Shown piece after piece: positions 1 to 10,344 of a stretch of 64,000 bases of DNA (position 1 is its first letter; the number at the start of each line of letters is the position of its first letter). The position numbers were made by a program, and so were the translations under genes. The stretch spans positions 1,150,874,050 through 1,150,938,049 of the forward strand of contig OY728165.1 of assembly GCA_963277665.1 (NCBI GenBank). Direction: 5' to 3'. Under the pieces are notes generated by a model that did no database searches, was not told where the DNA came from, and saw only the letters and a program-made list of their open reading frames with translations. The DNA comes from Viscum album. Lineage: Eukaryota; Streptophyta; Magnoliopsida; Santalales; Viscaceae.

Positions 1-1404
1 CTACTACAACAACAAAGTCTTCATATCCACACTATTAACCCCTCATAATATCCCTGCAAGTCATTCATAATTTACTTCTTCACTACCTGGGAAAAATAAA
101 ACATAGAAAAGGGGTGAGCTCAAATGCCCAGTAAGGATAACAATATAGCGGAACATTCAAAATAATCATAAACATTTAAGGCAATGAATTACTAAAACAA
201 AAGCCTTTTAAAATTGAACTTCAACATAGTATGGCAAAAGTAAAATGAAATAATGCCATTTACTTATTCACATGGATATTCTACTAATCGAATAATCACA
301 TGCAAAAATCAATAACCGTTTTCATAATGTTGGAATGCATAATGCCAAACTGTCATAACCACATAGTCAAGGCATCGTGCCAAGACTACAAATAAGATTT
401 TGTCAAGGCCTTGTGCCAAGACACTAGTTTGTCTCATGAGACCTACCGATGCAATTTTTTTAGAAGATACTTATGTTTAAAATTGATAAAATATACTCCA
501 GTGTTTTTCTGAAAACAATATGCAAGCTTCTGAAAACAAAATAACTAATTCTGAGACTTCCCGATTAATTACAGGCCATGATGGGTCCACTCCCAATCCC
601 TTCCTGTCTACCAAACTCGAGAGTCAGGTTTTCTGAAAACATTTTTAAGCTTGCGTTAAATACGTATACATTTGCACTGGATTTTCATATATTTGAGAGA
701 AATATCTTTTTTTTGAAATCATTTAAAAATCACATAATTATAAAATAAAACATTTAATTTGAAAATATTCTTTTAAGCTTGTAAGGGAAGATTCTACGAT
801 TTTATAACGGTGGAAAATAGCCTCACCCGCCGTATAAGTTAAAAAACATTCTTACCTTAATTTTGTCGAAAAGGTTAAAAAGAACCTTGTTTGGAAAACG
901 ACAGAAAGATTCCTTTATAAAAACATAAGGGTATAAATGAATTTAACTCATATTCATTGTAAATAGTAAAAATGTTTTGAAATAAATTTCAAAGAAACAT
1001 GGATGTGGATGATAAAGAAATCCCAGTAGATTATTACGTATAATACAACCTCGGATAATGAAGAGATTGTGAAATAACCCTTACCTTGTACTTTTCCTTG
1101 GTTGGGGTAGGTTAACCTCCTGTATAATAGTGAAATAATTGTTACTAAATTATACAAGAATCATATACATTAATATGATATCATATATGATCTTTTAATA
1201 TTGATTTGATAATAATATCTTAGTATTATCGCCGTTTTGGGTGTTAAGTTACTCATTTTCTTTATATGTTTTGTTACATAAGTCATGTTTGTTGTATCTT
1301 ATTCATATCCAGAATGATATCATGTCCTTAAACATCATTTTTAAATCATTAAATGATAATTATACTTGAATGGATACGATGGAGAACGAATCTCATCGCG
1401 TTCG

Positions 1405-1815
1405 TGGAGACGGTAGTCCGTACGTACACACGAACGCTATTTCCATTTAATTTTTATTTTAAAAGAATCGAATCCAAAAGATACATAGGTATATTACTAT
1501 TCCAGTATAATATAATATTTTATATATGTTACTTAAGTTCATTAACACCATCCTTTATACGTTCCATGTGTGGTATGAACGAGTCATATCATTTTAAGGG
1601 GGCGGTAGTCCGCACTTCCTCAAATGAAATTATCGTATGTATATACAACATGAAACAAATAATGGTATGAAATAAAATGGAATTACAGAAGCTTATATAT
1701 AAAATATATATCATTAATATAATATTTAATTACAGTGCCATCATAATGGCCACCATGATATGCGGTAAGATGTATTTGAACAATCATCGTTTCGTGAGGC
1801 GTTAGTTTGCCATCC
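1405..1815. repeat. Three degenerate units of about 190 bp inside LTR Y
   Basis: A block reading CGGTAGTCCG occurs at about 1410 and about 1603, and a diverged form (GCGTTAGTTTGCC) at about 1800. Each follows a CGAA/GAACGA-containing stretch, so the spacing is close to 190 bp. This looks like an old internal tandem duplication. Confidence 0.5.
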
Positions 1816-2162
1816 ACAGAAACATTATGTTCATCATCCATTAGATGGAGTTTTGTGTATGTGTAGTTTGAATCCTTCTTATAACAACATCCTAGTATAT
1901 TGAGGATACTGGTGTTGTTACAAAAGAAAGGAAATAAAAAGAGTTTGGGGGTTGAAGAAGCAAAATAAATGAAAATAATTTAAGAGAAATCGTTACCTTT
2001 AATTTAGGCAACTCACTTTGGTTGGAACCAAAGGACTTCTTGAAATGCTTTCTGCCTAAGGGGAAGCTTCAAGGAGGAGGAGAGGTATGTGGGGAGCTTA
2101 GTTGGGCAGAGTTTGGACGAGCCAAGTGGCTTGAGAGGTGTGAGGAATGAGTAGAAGTGGTC

Positions 2163-2174
2163 TCCTTTTATAAG
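2163..2174 (-). promoter_or_regulatory. TATA-like box of LTR Y
   Basis: The minus strand reads CCTTATAAAAGG, followed downstream (to the left) by a purine/G-rich leader. It would be the core promoter of a minus-sense LTR. This rests on sequence resemblance only. Confidence 0.35.
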
Positions 2175-3862
2175 GGAGAGGAGGGGCTCTTTAGGAAAGA
2201 GTGAAAGTATTACTTTATAATATAATTATATTCGGTTTATAATGGTCCAAAAATAATTGAGGTCGAAGATAAGATGACTCATATTCTAAATAACATCAAC
2301 CAATAAGAATTGGACAGGTTTTAGATAATATTTTCATCATTATAATATTATTTATTTCAATGATTTATTAATGAGGTAAACATTGCATCATTATTGTGTC
2401 ATTAATAATTTAACTTATTTGATGTCTAAAAATTATAAATAAAATATACTCATGTAGGATATCTTTTTAGCTTTCTAATGAATAATTATAATCGAAAATC
2501 CAACATTTATAACCCTATGTAAAAATTGTTCTTCTAAAAGATGTAAGCTTATGCCATTTTTATTTTTATTTTAACTTTATTAATATAATGTGTCCCTACC
2601 ACATACAAGTGGCTCCAAGGGGTCCCCAAATTGACCCAAGGATGCCCATGGTCGGGTATGTGTCCACCAATAAGGTTAGGACACGTTTTAGGGTAATTTT
2701 GTATTATTATAATATTATTTTTTAACCCTTATTTACCGGATTTACCCTTTAACCATGGTAAATAAAATATTTACCACAGTAACTATTCAAAATGTCTAAA
2801 AATAAAAGTTACCTATTTACACAATTTGAACATCCTGATTCAAAATATGGAATCCATTTTCCTAAATTCAAAACACAGAAGTGGCAGAAATTAATTTAAA
2901 ATTAATTCCCGCTGTCAAAACAAAAAGCGTGTTTTTAAGAGGTAATAACTATCAAAAGATTGACACTTGTTTATGTTCGGTTTAATTGTAAAATTTTGTC
3001 TAATGACCAAAATTATATTAAATTGTAAAAATATATTCTAAATATACTTTAAAACCACTCAAATTCATAATTTATCACTATTAATTATTTTGATTAAAAA
3101 AGTTGTTTTTAATTAAAATTTAGTAATTTTCACTATTCATCAAAATATGAAAGTTATCCGAAAAGTACCAAAATTTCACCTTAGGCTAAATTCGATATTC
3201 CGAATCCAAAAATGAAGTCCATTTAAAAATATAAAATATATATTATTTCAAAATTTAGGTATTACTATTCATAACGGCCAGTTTGATTGGTTGTGGTGTG
3301 TGTTAAAACTCGAAGTTGCGTACAACACACGCTACTGTTTTATTCAAAGGAAAGCGTACCGTGGAAGCTAGGGATGTTTCATTTTAATTTTTTTGATGTC
3401 TCCATTTAGTCAAAAAGTTTAAAATATTGTATTTAAAAAGGTTTCACTATCAAAAGTTGATAAAAGTGCAATACTGAAAATGAATCTGTTCTTGCATTAT
3501 GACTAAGAAACTCATAATATGGATTCTAAAATTATAAGGATTATATAAAGTTAAAAATGTAGTTAATGCTATTCATGACCTCTTTTAATGGCTTTTTTTT
3601 GGTAAGTCATGGTGCAATTGAACTCGGTGTTGCTTCTAGTGCAAGTTATTGAATTATTTTGAAGAAATAACACACTATGAAATCTTGGGGTGTTACAATT
3701 TAAATACCCACAAATGAACATCAAGCATTTTATTATTGCATTTATTATAGTTGAGGACTTGAAAGGGGACTCTGCATCGAGGTAGAACCAATTAAAAACT
3801 ATGTAGCTTGACATAAGATGAAAACCAATCCACAAATGGTCCCCAGTCCCATGCATGCACAC

Positions 3863-3865
<3 letters not shown>

Positions 3866-3896
<31 letters not shown>

Positions 3897-3908
3897 ATGT
3901 GTGTGTGC
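3866..3908. repeat. TA/TG microsatellite in LTR X
   Basis: A (TA)n tract of about 29 bp is followed by a short TG tract and GCACGTG. The right LTR has the same arrangement at 52727-52780, so the microsatellite belonged to the element before insertion. Confidence 0.85.
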
Positions 3909-4558
3909 ACGTGTGTTGTCTACAATATTGAGTAACAATTCACCAAATAATTATTAAGAGACTATGACTCGTGCAGAGAGTTCTACGCACATACCTATAT
4001 ATTACAAGGACTTAGATAAAATATCAAATTCCCTAATAGATAGTATAAAAACTACAATATAAATTCTTAACTCCTAAATAATTTCGATGAACCGAATCAG
4101 CCTGAACTGCCTTGCCTTTAGCGACGGTTGTAGGAACACGGACTAAGGGGTCCTAGGAACCCCGTTTCACAACCTTAGAACCTAATAAACAAGGAACCCC
4201 AATTAAACCTCAACCATAGGGTTTCATGCAAGCAACCAAGGTGAGTGAGGAATCAAATGACTAATGTTAATAGTGAAATAAACACAGACGAACTCACCTT
4301 GCCAAGGAAAACATGATTCATGAAGAGTCTGATAGGAATCATTGCGTAAAAAGTAGAGTTCAAGAGAGGGGGTGGCGCACCATAGGTTCTTTTTGGGAGT
4401 GCTTCACGTTTCCGTAGGGGGACCAGATGAGGGAGGAGGTCATAAACATGGAGGTGCTGTAGTGAGATATTCCAAGGATGGGTCTCTCACTATAAAACAT
4501 CTAGAGGTGGAGGGCCATATGGAGGAGGTTGGACTAGTGCGCCATGCCTAAGGTTGAA

Positions 4559-4576
4559 GGGGGGGGGGGGGGGGGG
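4559..4576 (+). repeat. Poly-G run (18 G) in LTR X
   Basis: This is an uninterrupted G run followed by CGC. The right LTR has a 14-G run at the equivalent place (53438-53451). On the sense strand of the element these are C runs. Confidence 0.9.
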
Positions 4577-4619
4577 CGCTTCTTGTATGTGGGAATGGAA
4601 AGTGAAGCCCCTCCTTTTC

Positions 4620-5290
4620 TTACAAAAATAAAACCCCCATTATTATTATTACTTATAATAATAATAATAAACATAATTAATCTGTATTAATATATTCAAT
4701 TTCTTTAATGATAACAACAATAGTTATAAGGAATAAGGATAGTCATGAAAATATTATTATTACACTCTTTCATCTATTCATTTAAAACAAAAAACCCGAA
4801 ATCCATTATTATTATTCTTTATAAAAATAATAAATTCCATAATTAATTAACATTATTAATAAAATTAAAACCATCATAACCCATAATAATAATAATCTCC
4901 TTATAATTATTATTCAAACATTTGATAACCCCAACAACTCTATTTAATTATAACACTTCTTTATTAATTATGAAACTCATTATTTAATTAAATACATCTT
5001 CATTAAATCCGAAACTCCTTAGTAAAAGAAATGTTTCATTGAGATACCCAAAGGCCACATTAATTTCTCATAACTATTACAACCCATTAATCATGCAATT
5101 AAAATCTTTTAACAAAAATGTTACACCCCATTAGTCATGAAACTAATTTTTTTAACATGAATATATTTTGGACACCGTAATAATAATAATAATAACAACA
5201 TTATTATTATTAACACATTATTCTATTTAAACGCAAATATCCAATTTAATATTATTTAATTAAAATTAATAAAACATTAAACTGGGTAAA
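4620..5290. repeat. ATT/AAT trinucleotide-rich domain of LTR X
   Basis: Runs of ATT alternate with complementary runs of AAT, for example at 4640-4676, 4809-4830 and 5180-5220. This gives many self-complementary pairs. The matching domain in the right LTR is about 53515-54150. It is non-coding. Confidence 0.8.
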
Positions 5291-5551
5291 CTGCACAGGT
5301 TGGACCGCAACCGTGCATAGCCTATCCAGATTCATTGAAGTGCAATTTTCTAGATCTGTTGCTCCTGAGACTTTTCGAAACACCGTTGAAAATTATCGGG
5401 TATTCAATCAAGTCTAAAAACAACACCTTTAAGTGTTAAAACACTGAAAATAATATTACGGATCTCATTTTTAAAAATTGTAATGTCAATAAATAGAAAA
5501 AGTTTGAAAACCTTAATAATTTAATCCCAATTAAAAAAACAGGATGTTACA

Positions 5552-5565
5552 ATCTACCCACATTA
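5552..5565 (-). other. Polypurine-like tract of element X
   Basis: The minus strand reads AATGTGGGTAGAT directly before the LTR start TGTAACATCC. This matches the position and composition of a plus-strand primer in plant Ty3/gypsy elements, although it contains T residues. Confidence 0.5.
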
Positions 5566-8500
5566 AAAACATTTCAGCCCAAAAAATTCATCAGGAACTA
5601 TTATAACATCTCTTGACCCGAAAATGTTGAGAATTTTTTTTGAACAAATGCATTATGCTTCCAAATTCCAAACACACTACTAACCAAAACATAAGTCCAA
5701 CAGCTTAATTATCTAAAACCATAGCCAAAGATCACCGAATGAGAGATTACATTTTGAGTCCATTTTAGGGAATTGATTGAAGGAAAATGTTGAATCTCAA
5801 TCAACCAAAAAAAAGTGGTTGCACATGATTTCTTGGAATTAAATTATGGTCCAAAAAACCACACTCACCCTTAAACTAGTGACATGCCTTTTAAAATTAT
5901 TACATCACCAACCACATGTACACTAAAGTCCTTACCCAACCATTGGTGAGATTACTATGTCTAGACAATGCAAGGATATTTAGAAAAATTAAATTTTACC
6001 GAACATGAATGAAGTCTTAGGCCAAAAAACCATGCATGATGCATAGAACCCAAATAAAAAACACTCATCAAGCCTGAAAACATTTAATATTTAGCACAAC
6101 GTAAGAACAACTCTATCTTAGTGTCTCTATAATATGGTAAAGATAAGGGAAATTCTTGACTCATTTTAAAGAGCACACTAAGAGAAATCCTAGGTGTCTA
6201 AAAGACCAGTCACACTATCACTGATTGACTCTTTACACAAAAATATCAGATTCTCCTGCCGACACATCATCAATTAAAAATCAATGCCTTTATCACCCAA
6301 GGTATATGTGTTCTTTCAAATAATACAATTGAAACTATTCCAAAACAAAAGAAGTTTCTAAATGGTTGTACGCAATTCTATCCTTATCAAATTCGTGCTA
6401 TCAATCAAGTACTAACACATTTACCGAAATTGATGCGACACTACCCACCTTAAGATTTTTCAAGTTGTTGGATAAAAAGATTATTTTCTCACCAATGTGG
6501 TATTTGAGAACAACTTAAATGTACATGTGTCATTCCTGAAACCATAATCTCCACATCAAAACATCTTGCATGAAAGTTGAAATTTAAACCTATCAGTGTG
6601 TTAAAACACCTGAGTCCCATGGGCTCGTCTTTTATAAAACAAAAACATTGACCCAATCACTAGGTCACATAAAACTGAAATCACTAGGCTCAAAAGAGTT
6701 TTTTTTCATTTTAGCCATTTATGTAATTCATTTCAACCTTTAAACATTTTAAAAGATCTTAACAAACCCAAAATTACTTTTTTTTCTTCATAAAAGTCCC
6801 TTGGTTTTCAAAACAATAACCTATAGAAAAATAGGCATGCTATTACAAACAACATGTTTAATCATTTCACATTCAGTGTCATTTCAATTTTATCAAGAAA
6901 ATTTTCATCTAAATTCCTTTTAATAAAAAAATACCTCTGAGGTTCCCATTTATTCAATTCAGGTTCTTCAAAAAACAACCAAACAATAGTTCATTTCAAT
7001 CAAAACTCAATAGTTTTACATTTATAACCATTTTCAATCATAATATGATTATATAAGGTTAAAACACATGGGTGCCCATCTACCAATCGATAAGGCACCC
7101 ATACACCTTATCGATAGAATTTAATTCCTATTTATCACAATCAATATTCATTTAACATTTTAACTTTAACATCCCTTTCACACATCAAAACATCTCTATC
7201 ATGATATCATGAAAAATAATACAATCGAATTATATAACATAGAAGCATGTAATAACAACAAAATATGCTAGTAACTGAGTTAGTATGGAATATAATCACT
7301 CAATCCTGTTAAATATATCACCAAAATGTTCGATCTATAGAGTCATGATAAATCATATGAAAACATGTCATTTCACCCATGGCACACAATCCAAATTATC
7401 AGGAATCCAACTAATGCCATTACATGGCATGTTATATGCATGGAATGTGAATATATAAGGGCCTAAGTTAAGGAATGTATGCAACTTCCTTTCCATAACA
7501 TGAAAAAGAAAATTTACAAAATTCTCCAAATCCACAAGCAATGGAAAATATACCAGTCAATCAAGGTGAAATCATATCAACTATAACCATGGACAGTATA
7601 AGCATCAATTCCCATCCCTGGAAATTTGGTCATTTCTCGTACATAGGGTGATCAGTCCCAAGCCCGACTATTAACCCAAGCACCGACACAGTCCTACTCT
7701 CTTATCTACCAACCCCAAAATAGTAAGACAAAAGAAAAGAATCCTTTCATACCACCTTTTAATATACTAAACCAGATCACCCTTGAAACGATGGCCGGAC
7801 CAGTCACCACATGACCTCAAGCATGTTTCCTCGTAATCCAGAGGCAACTAACTAGTAGCAAGGGTCATGGAAGCTGAGAGTGGGGAGACTATACCCTCTT
7901 ATCAAAGTTGCACATCGGTATTATATGAGTATAAAAAATAGACAAAAACAGAATCAATATGATAACAGGTTACAAAATAAAGAAAGAAAAATAGTACTCA
8001 TTTTATAAAAGTGGTCAACACTAATTAAACAGTAGATGAATGCATGTTATGATGGTACAACTATGAAATAGATAAACAATACATACTGATTTACATATCA
8101 ATAAAACAATAAATAAGTTATGACTCAATACTAGAGGGCGATCTCCTTGAGAAAATCGATCTTCAACTTAGTCCTCTTCTCATATCTCCCAATTATATGA
8201 AAATAACACAATCACGTAACAAAATGGAATATAATCGAGTAACCTAGTGTAATGGCAGCCTGGGTAGTGTGTAAAATAAAAATTATAGTAGGTCAGGACA
8301 ACCAGTGTTTACCCCAAATCTATAAAATCAATAAATAATTTAAACACTGTGAAGGAAAGAATAAATAAGGTTATAAATACAATGTAACTATATACCCATG
8401 TACCTGCTTTATCCCCAAGTTAGTGTCTGAACCTGCATTATACATTTTTCATGCATACACAATAGTCATCACTCATTCATTTTATATTATCAATAATCCA

Positions 8501-8734
8501 GGCCTTGATATATTATATAAGCCTCGTTAATTGATATTCTATATTTAACCGCATAAATATCTGGGTTCCTTTAGACACCTGTATCTAAATACCTGCCTCG
8601 ACCATGCCATGTTCTGAACAATTTTCCATATTCAATTAGAAATCATTACATCACACCGAATTTCATTAACCATTTAATTAAGTTCAAGTATGACCAATTG
8701 GACTCATATTCTAATGCCAATTAATGGGTTTAGA

Positions 8735-8739
8735 ATGTC
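8735..8739 (+). repeat. Target-site duplication of element A, left copy (ATGTC)
   Basis: ATGTC precedes the LTR start TGTTGGG. ACGTC follows the other end at 17767-17771. The single mismatch fits CpG/TpG decay. Confidence 0.75.
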
Positions 8740-8792
8740 TGTTGGGAAAAAATCCCTTAAGGTATCATTGAAGAATTTTTGAGGAGATTGTG

Positions 8793-8866
8793 TTTGTTGA
8801 CAAAGTGGTCCTTTGTGTTGTGTTTGTTGACAAAGAAAACTATGATGAAAAAATTTGTTGACAAAG
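8793..8866 (+). promoter_or_regulatory. Triple W-box-like repeat in 5' LTR of A
   Basis: TTTGTTGACAAAG occurs three times, at 8793, 8823 and 8854, spaced 30 and 31 bp. TTGAC is the core recognised by plant WRKY factors. The three copies and their spacing are kept in the 3' LTR (16262, 16292, 16323). The position is in U3, upstream of the TATA box. That WRKY proteins bind here is an inference. Confidence 0.6.
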
Positions 8867-9380
8867 GGGATTTCATGGTGGCATTTCGAGTTCAAGGGAT
8901 GTTGTTAACGATCCACGATTGATTCAAGAACATTGACAATGGAATGGTCGATCTGGAGGCATTCCAAAAACAACAAATACAAGGTGGCGCCGTTTTCCAG
9001 TGCTTTCCAAATTTTGAGACCTCAATATCAACAAATTTAGTAAAGTGTTTTTGGAAAAGGGACTTGTGCACCTGTGTCTTGGAGGCTTGGAAACTTGCAT
9101 TCCATATGTTTTTTCAAGATCATAACATCAGAATTTGGCAAAGGAAAAAGGGGCGCTCACGTTTTGGGTTTGGTCGCACAAGTGACTAGCGCGAAAGAGA
9201 CTAGGGATACTGGACATTTTGCGTTGAGAGGAGACTTGTGTGCCATCTCTCAAGGTGTTAAAATGCCTATGAATAGAGGTCGACCCCTCCTCATTCGTTA
9301 GTGAGTTCAACACTTAGAGAAAAATCTGAGCTCTCATCGCGCAGGTGGTGTGGTCGCGCAAGTATAATGATATTCCAAAG

Positions 9381-9640
9381 TTGCACGCCAGTTGATAGTT
9401 GTGTGCCCAAAGTATTTTGGGAAAGAAAGGTTGTGAGTCACCTGAGTTTTGAGTTGAAGAATGGGGCATCATGTAAGTGGTTTGGTGAAACTTGCGCACC
9501 AAGATTTTAAGAAGTGTTAAAGTTGACGGTTGTGCACCAAAATTGGTTTGGGCATCAAAGGGTGTGAGTCGCGCAAGTTTGGAGTTGAAGAATGGGGTTT
9601 CGCGCAAGTGGTTGAGGTGAACTTGCATGCCGGGTTGAAC
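9381..9640 (+). repeat. Tandem duplication of about 142 bp in 5' LTR of A
   Basis: Two diverged units begin GTTGATAGTTG (9381) and GTTGACGGTTG (about 9523). Both contain GAGTTGAAGAATGGGG followed by AAGTGGTT and GTGAAACTTGC or GTGAACTTGC. The same pair occurs in the 3' LTR from about 16859 to 17105. Confidence 0.75.
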
Positions 9641-10301
9641 TCGCACACTGGGACTTGAACACTGACTTGGAGAAGGGTTCCAGGTATGGTTGAAGCATGG
9701 CAGTCATTTTAGGGCTGCGTGAAAGCTGGAAGATTGCCCGATACCTACGGTGCAAAGTGAGATTCATCTGCAGGTGAAAGTTGGAATTCAATAGAGCATC
9801 TACATACAACAGAATATGTATTCATTTGTGATAATGAAGAGACCTACATGCCTATAAATTGTGAGTGGATCCTTTCTAGAGTAGTGAGTAAAGGAAGATG
9901 AAGAAGGTGATCCTCTCCACCGGCAGTGAGCCAGAGAGAGGGAGAAATAGGGAGTGACCCTTGGAAAAGCAGTGAGTTGACCCTAAACATTGTAAAGACA
10001 GTGAGCCTGTGATTAGAAGTTATCTATTACGAACTTTGTAAACAACAGTGTGCTTTTAGTGGATTTGGTACATCGTCACATCACCGATGTATGCTCCTTG
10101 GACATAGCCCAGTGAGGGTGAGCCAAGTAAAAATTGTTGTGTCATGTGCATGCTTTAGTTTTTGTTTATACTGTGCTACAGGAAAGAGAGAGAAGAGAGT
10201 CTTGATTAACAGCAAGACATGATTAATATGGGTTGTTGTTTTAATCTGTCATACCCTGATTCACCCCCCTCTCAGGGTATCTAACCTAGTGGACCTAAAA
10301 A

Positions 10302-10313
10302 TTGGTATCAAAG
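10302..10313 (+). other. Primer-binding site of element A
   Basis: TTGGTATCAAAGG lies one or two bases after the 5' LTR. It resembles the complement of the initiator tRNA-Met 3' end (TGGTATCAGAG) used by most plant copia elements. Confidence 0.8.
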
Positions 10314-10344
10314 GTAAAGTTTAATATCTGTAATTCTCTCTCAA

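Larger units (their letters stand above)
1..3697 (-). repeat. Probable LTR (element Y), left end outside window
   Basis: No gene is visible in this stretch. At its right end the minus strand reads TGTAACACCCCAAGATTTC, the usual start of a Ty3/gypsy Del/Tekay-type LTR. A GGGTGAGCTC/CCCAGTAAG block lies at about 112-146, and a similar block sits near the end of the LTRs of element D. A TATA-like TTATAAAA is readable on the minus strand at about 2165-2174. The sequence on the right is not purine-rich, so this is more likely a 5' or solo LTR than a 3' LTR. The flank after 3697 resumes LTR X, so Y seems to be inserted in X. No second copy exists in the window, so the call rests on the terminus and on resemblance. 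Confidence 0.5.
3698..5551 (-). repeat. 3' LTR of element X (right part)
   Basis: This block aligns along its length with 52584-54418. Shared landmarks, in order, are the stretch ending TTATTATAGTTGAGGACTT, a TA/TG microsatellite, a CTGCCTYGCCTT segment, the AGAGAGGGGGTGGYGCACCA segment, a poly-G run followed by CG, a long ATT/AAT-rich domain, and the GGTTGGACCRCAACC segment. The minus-strand terminus is TGTAACATCCTG. It is followed by a polypurine-like GTGGGTAGAT, which makes this copy the 3' LTR of a minus-sense element. The left part of the LTR lies beyond LTR Y and outside the window. Divergence from the right copy is high, so the element is old. Confidence 0.72.
5552..8739 (-). mobile_element. 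Internal region of element X, no coding sequence recognised
   Basis: This is about 3.2 kb of AT-rich sequence between the 3' LTR of X and the copia insertion A. I see no gag, protease, reverse transcriptase or integrase motif on either strand, and no open frame of useful length except chance ones. With 17767-17988 it makes up an internal domain of about 3.4 kb. An LTR element with long LTRs and a non-coding interior resembles the non-autonomous LARD class. Extreme decay or an unrecognised older nested insertion would also fit. The 7600-7910 segment, rich in CCC and ACC, is compositionally different and might be the remnant of another LTR. Confidence 0.45.
8740..10300 (+). repeat. 5' LTR of element A
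   Basis: It begins TGTTGGGAAAAAATCCC and ends GGACCTAAAA, where the partner has CTAACA. It matches 16209-17766 over its whole length with many substitutions. It holds three TTTGTTGACAAAG repeats near its start, a mutated TATA box (TATGAATAG, 9268-9276), a tandem duplication of about 142 bp at 9381-9640, and the GTGAGCCAGAGAG/CACCCCCCTCTCAGGG region near its end. The short ORFs across it are not conserved between the two LTRs. Confidence 0.93.

Noticed and set aside
4485..4500. CTATAAAAC as promoter of X
   Set aside because: It is on the plus strand, opposite to the sense of X, and is not conserved at the matching place in the right LTR.
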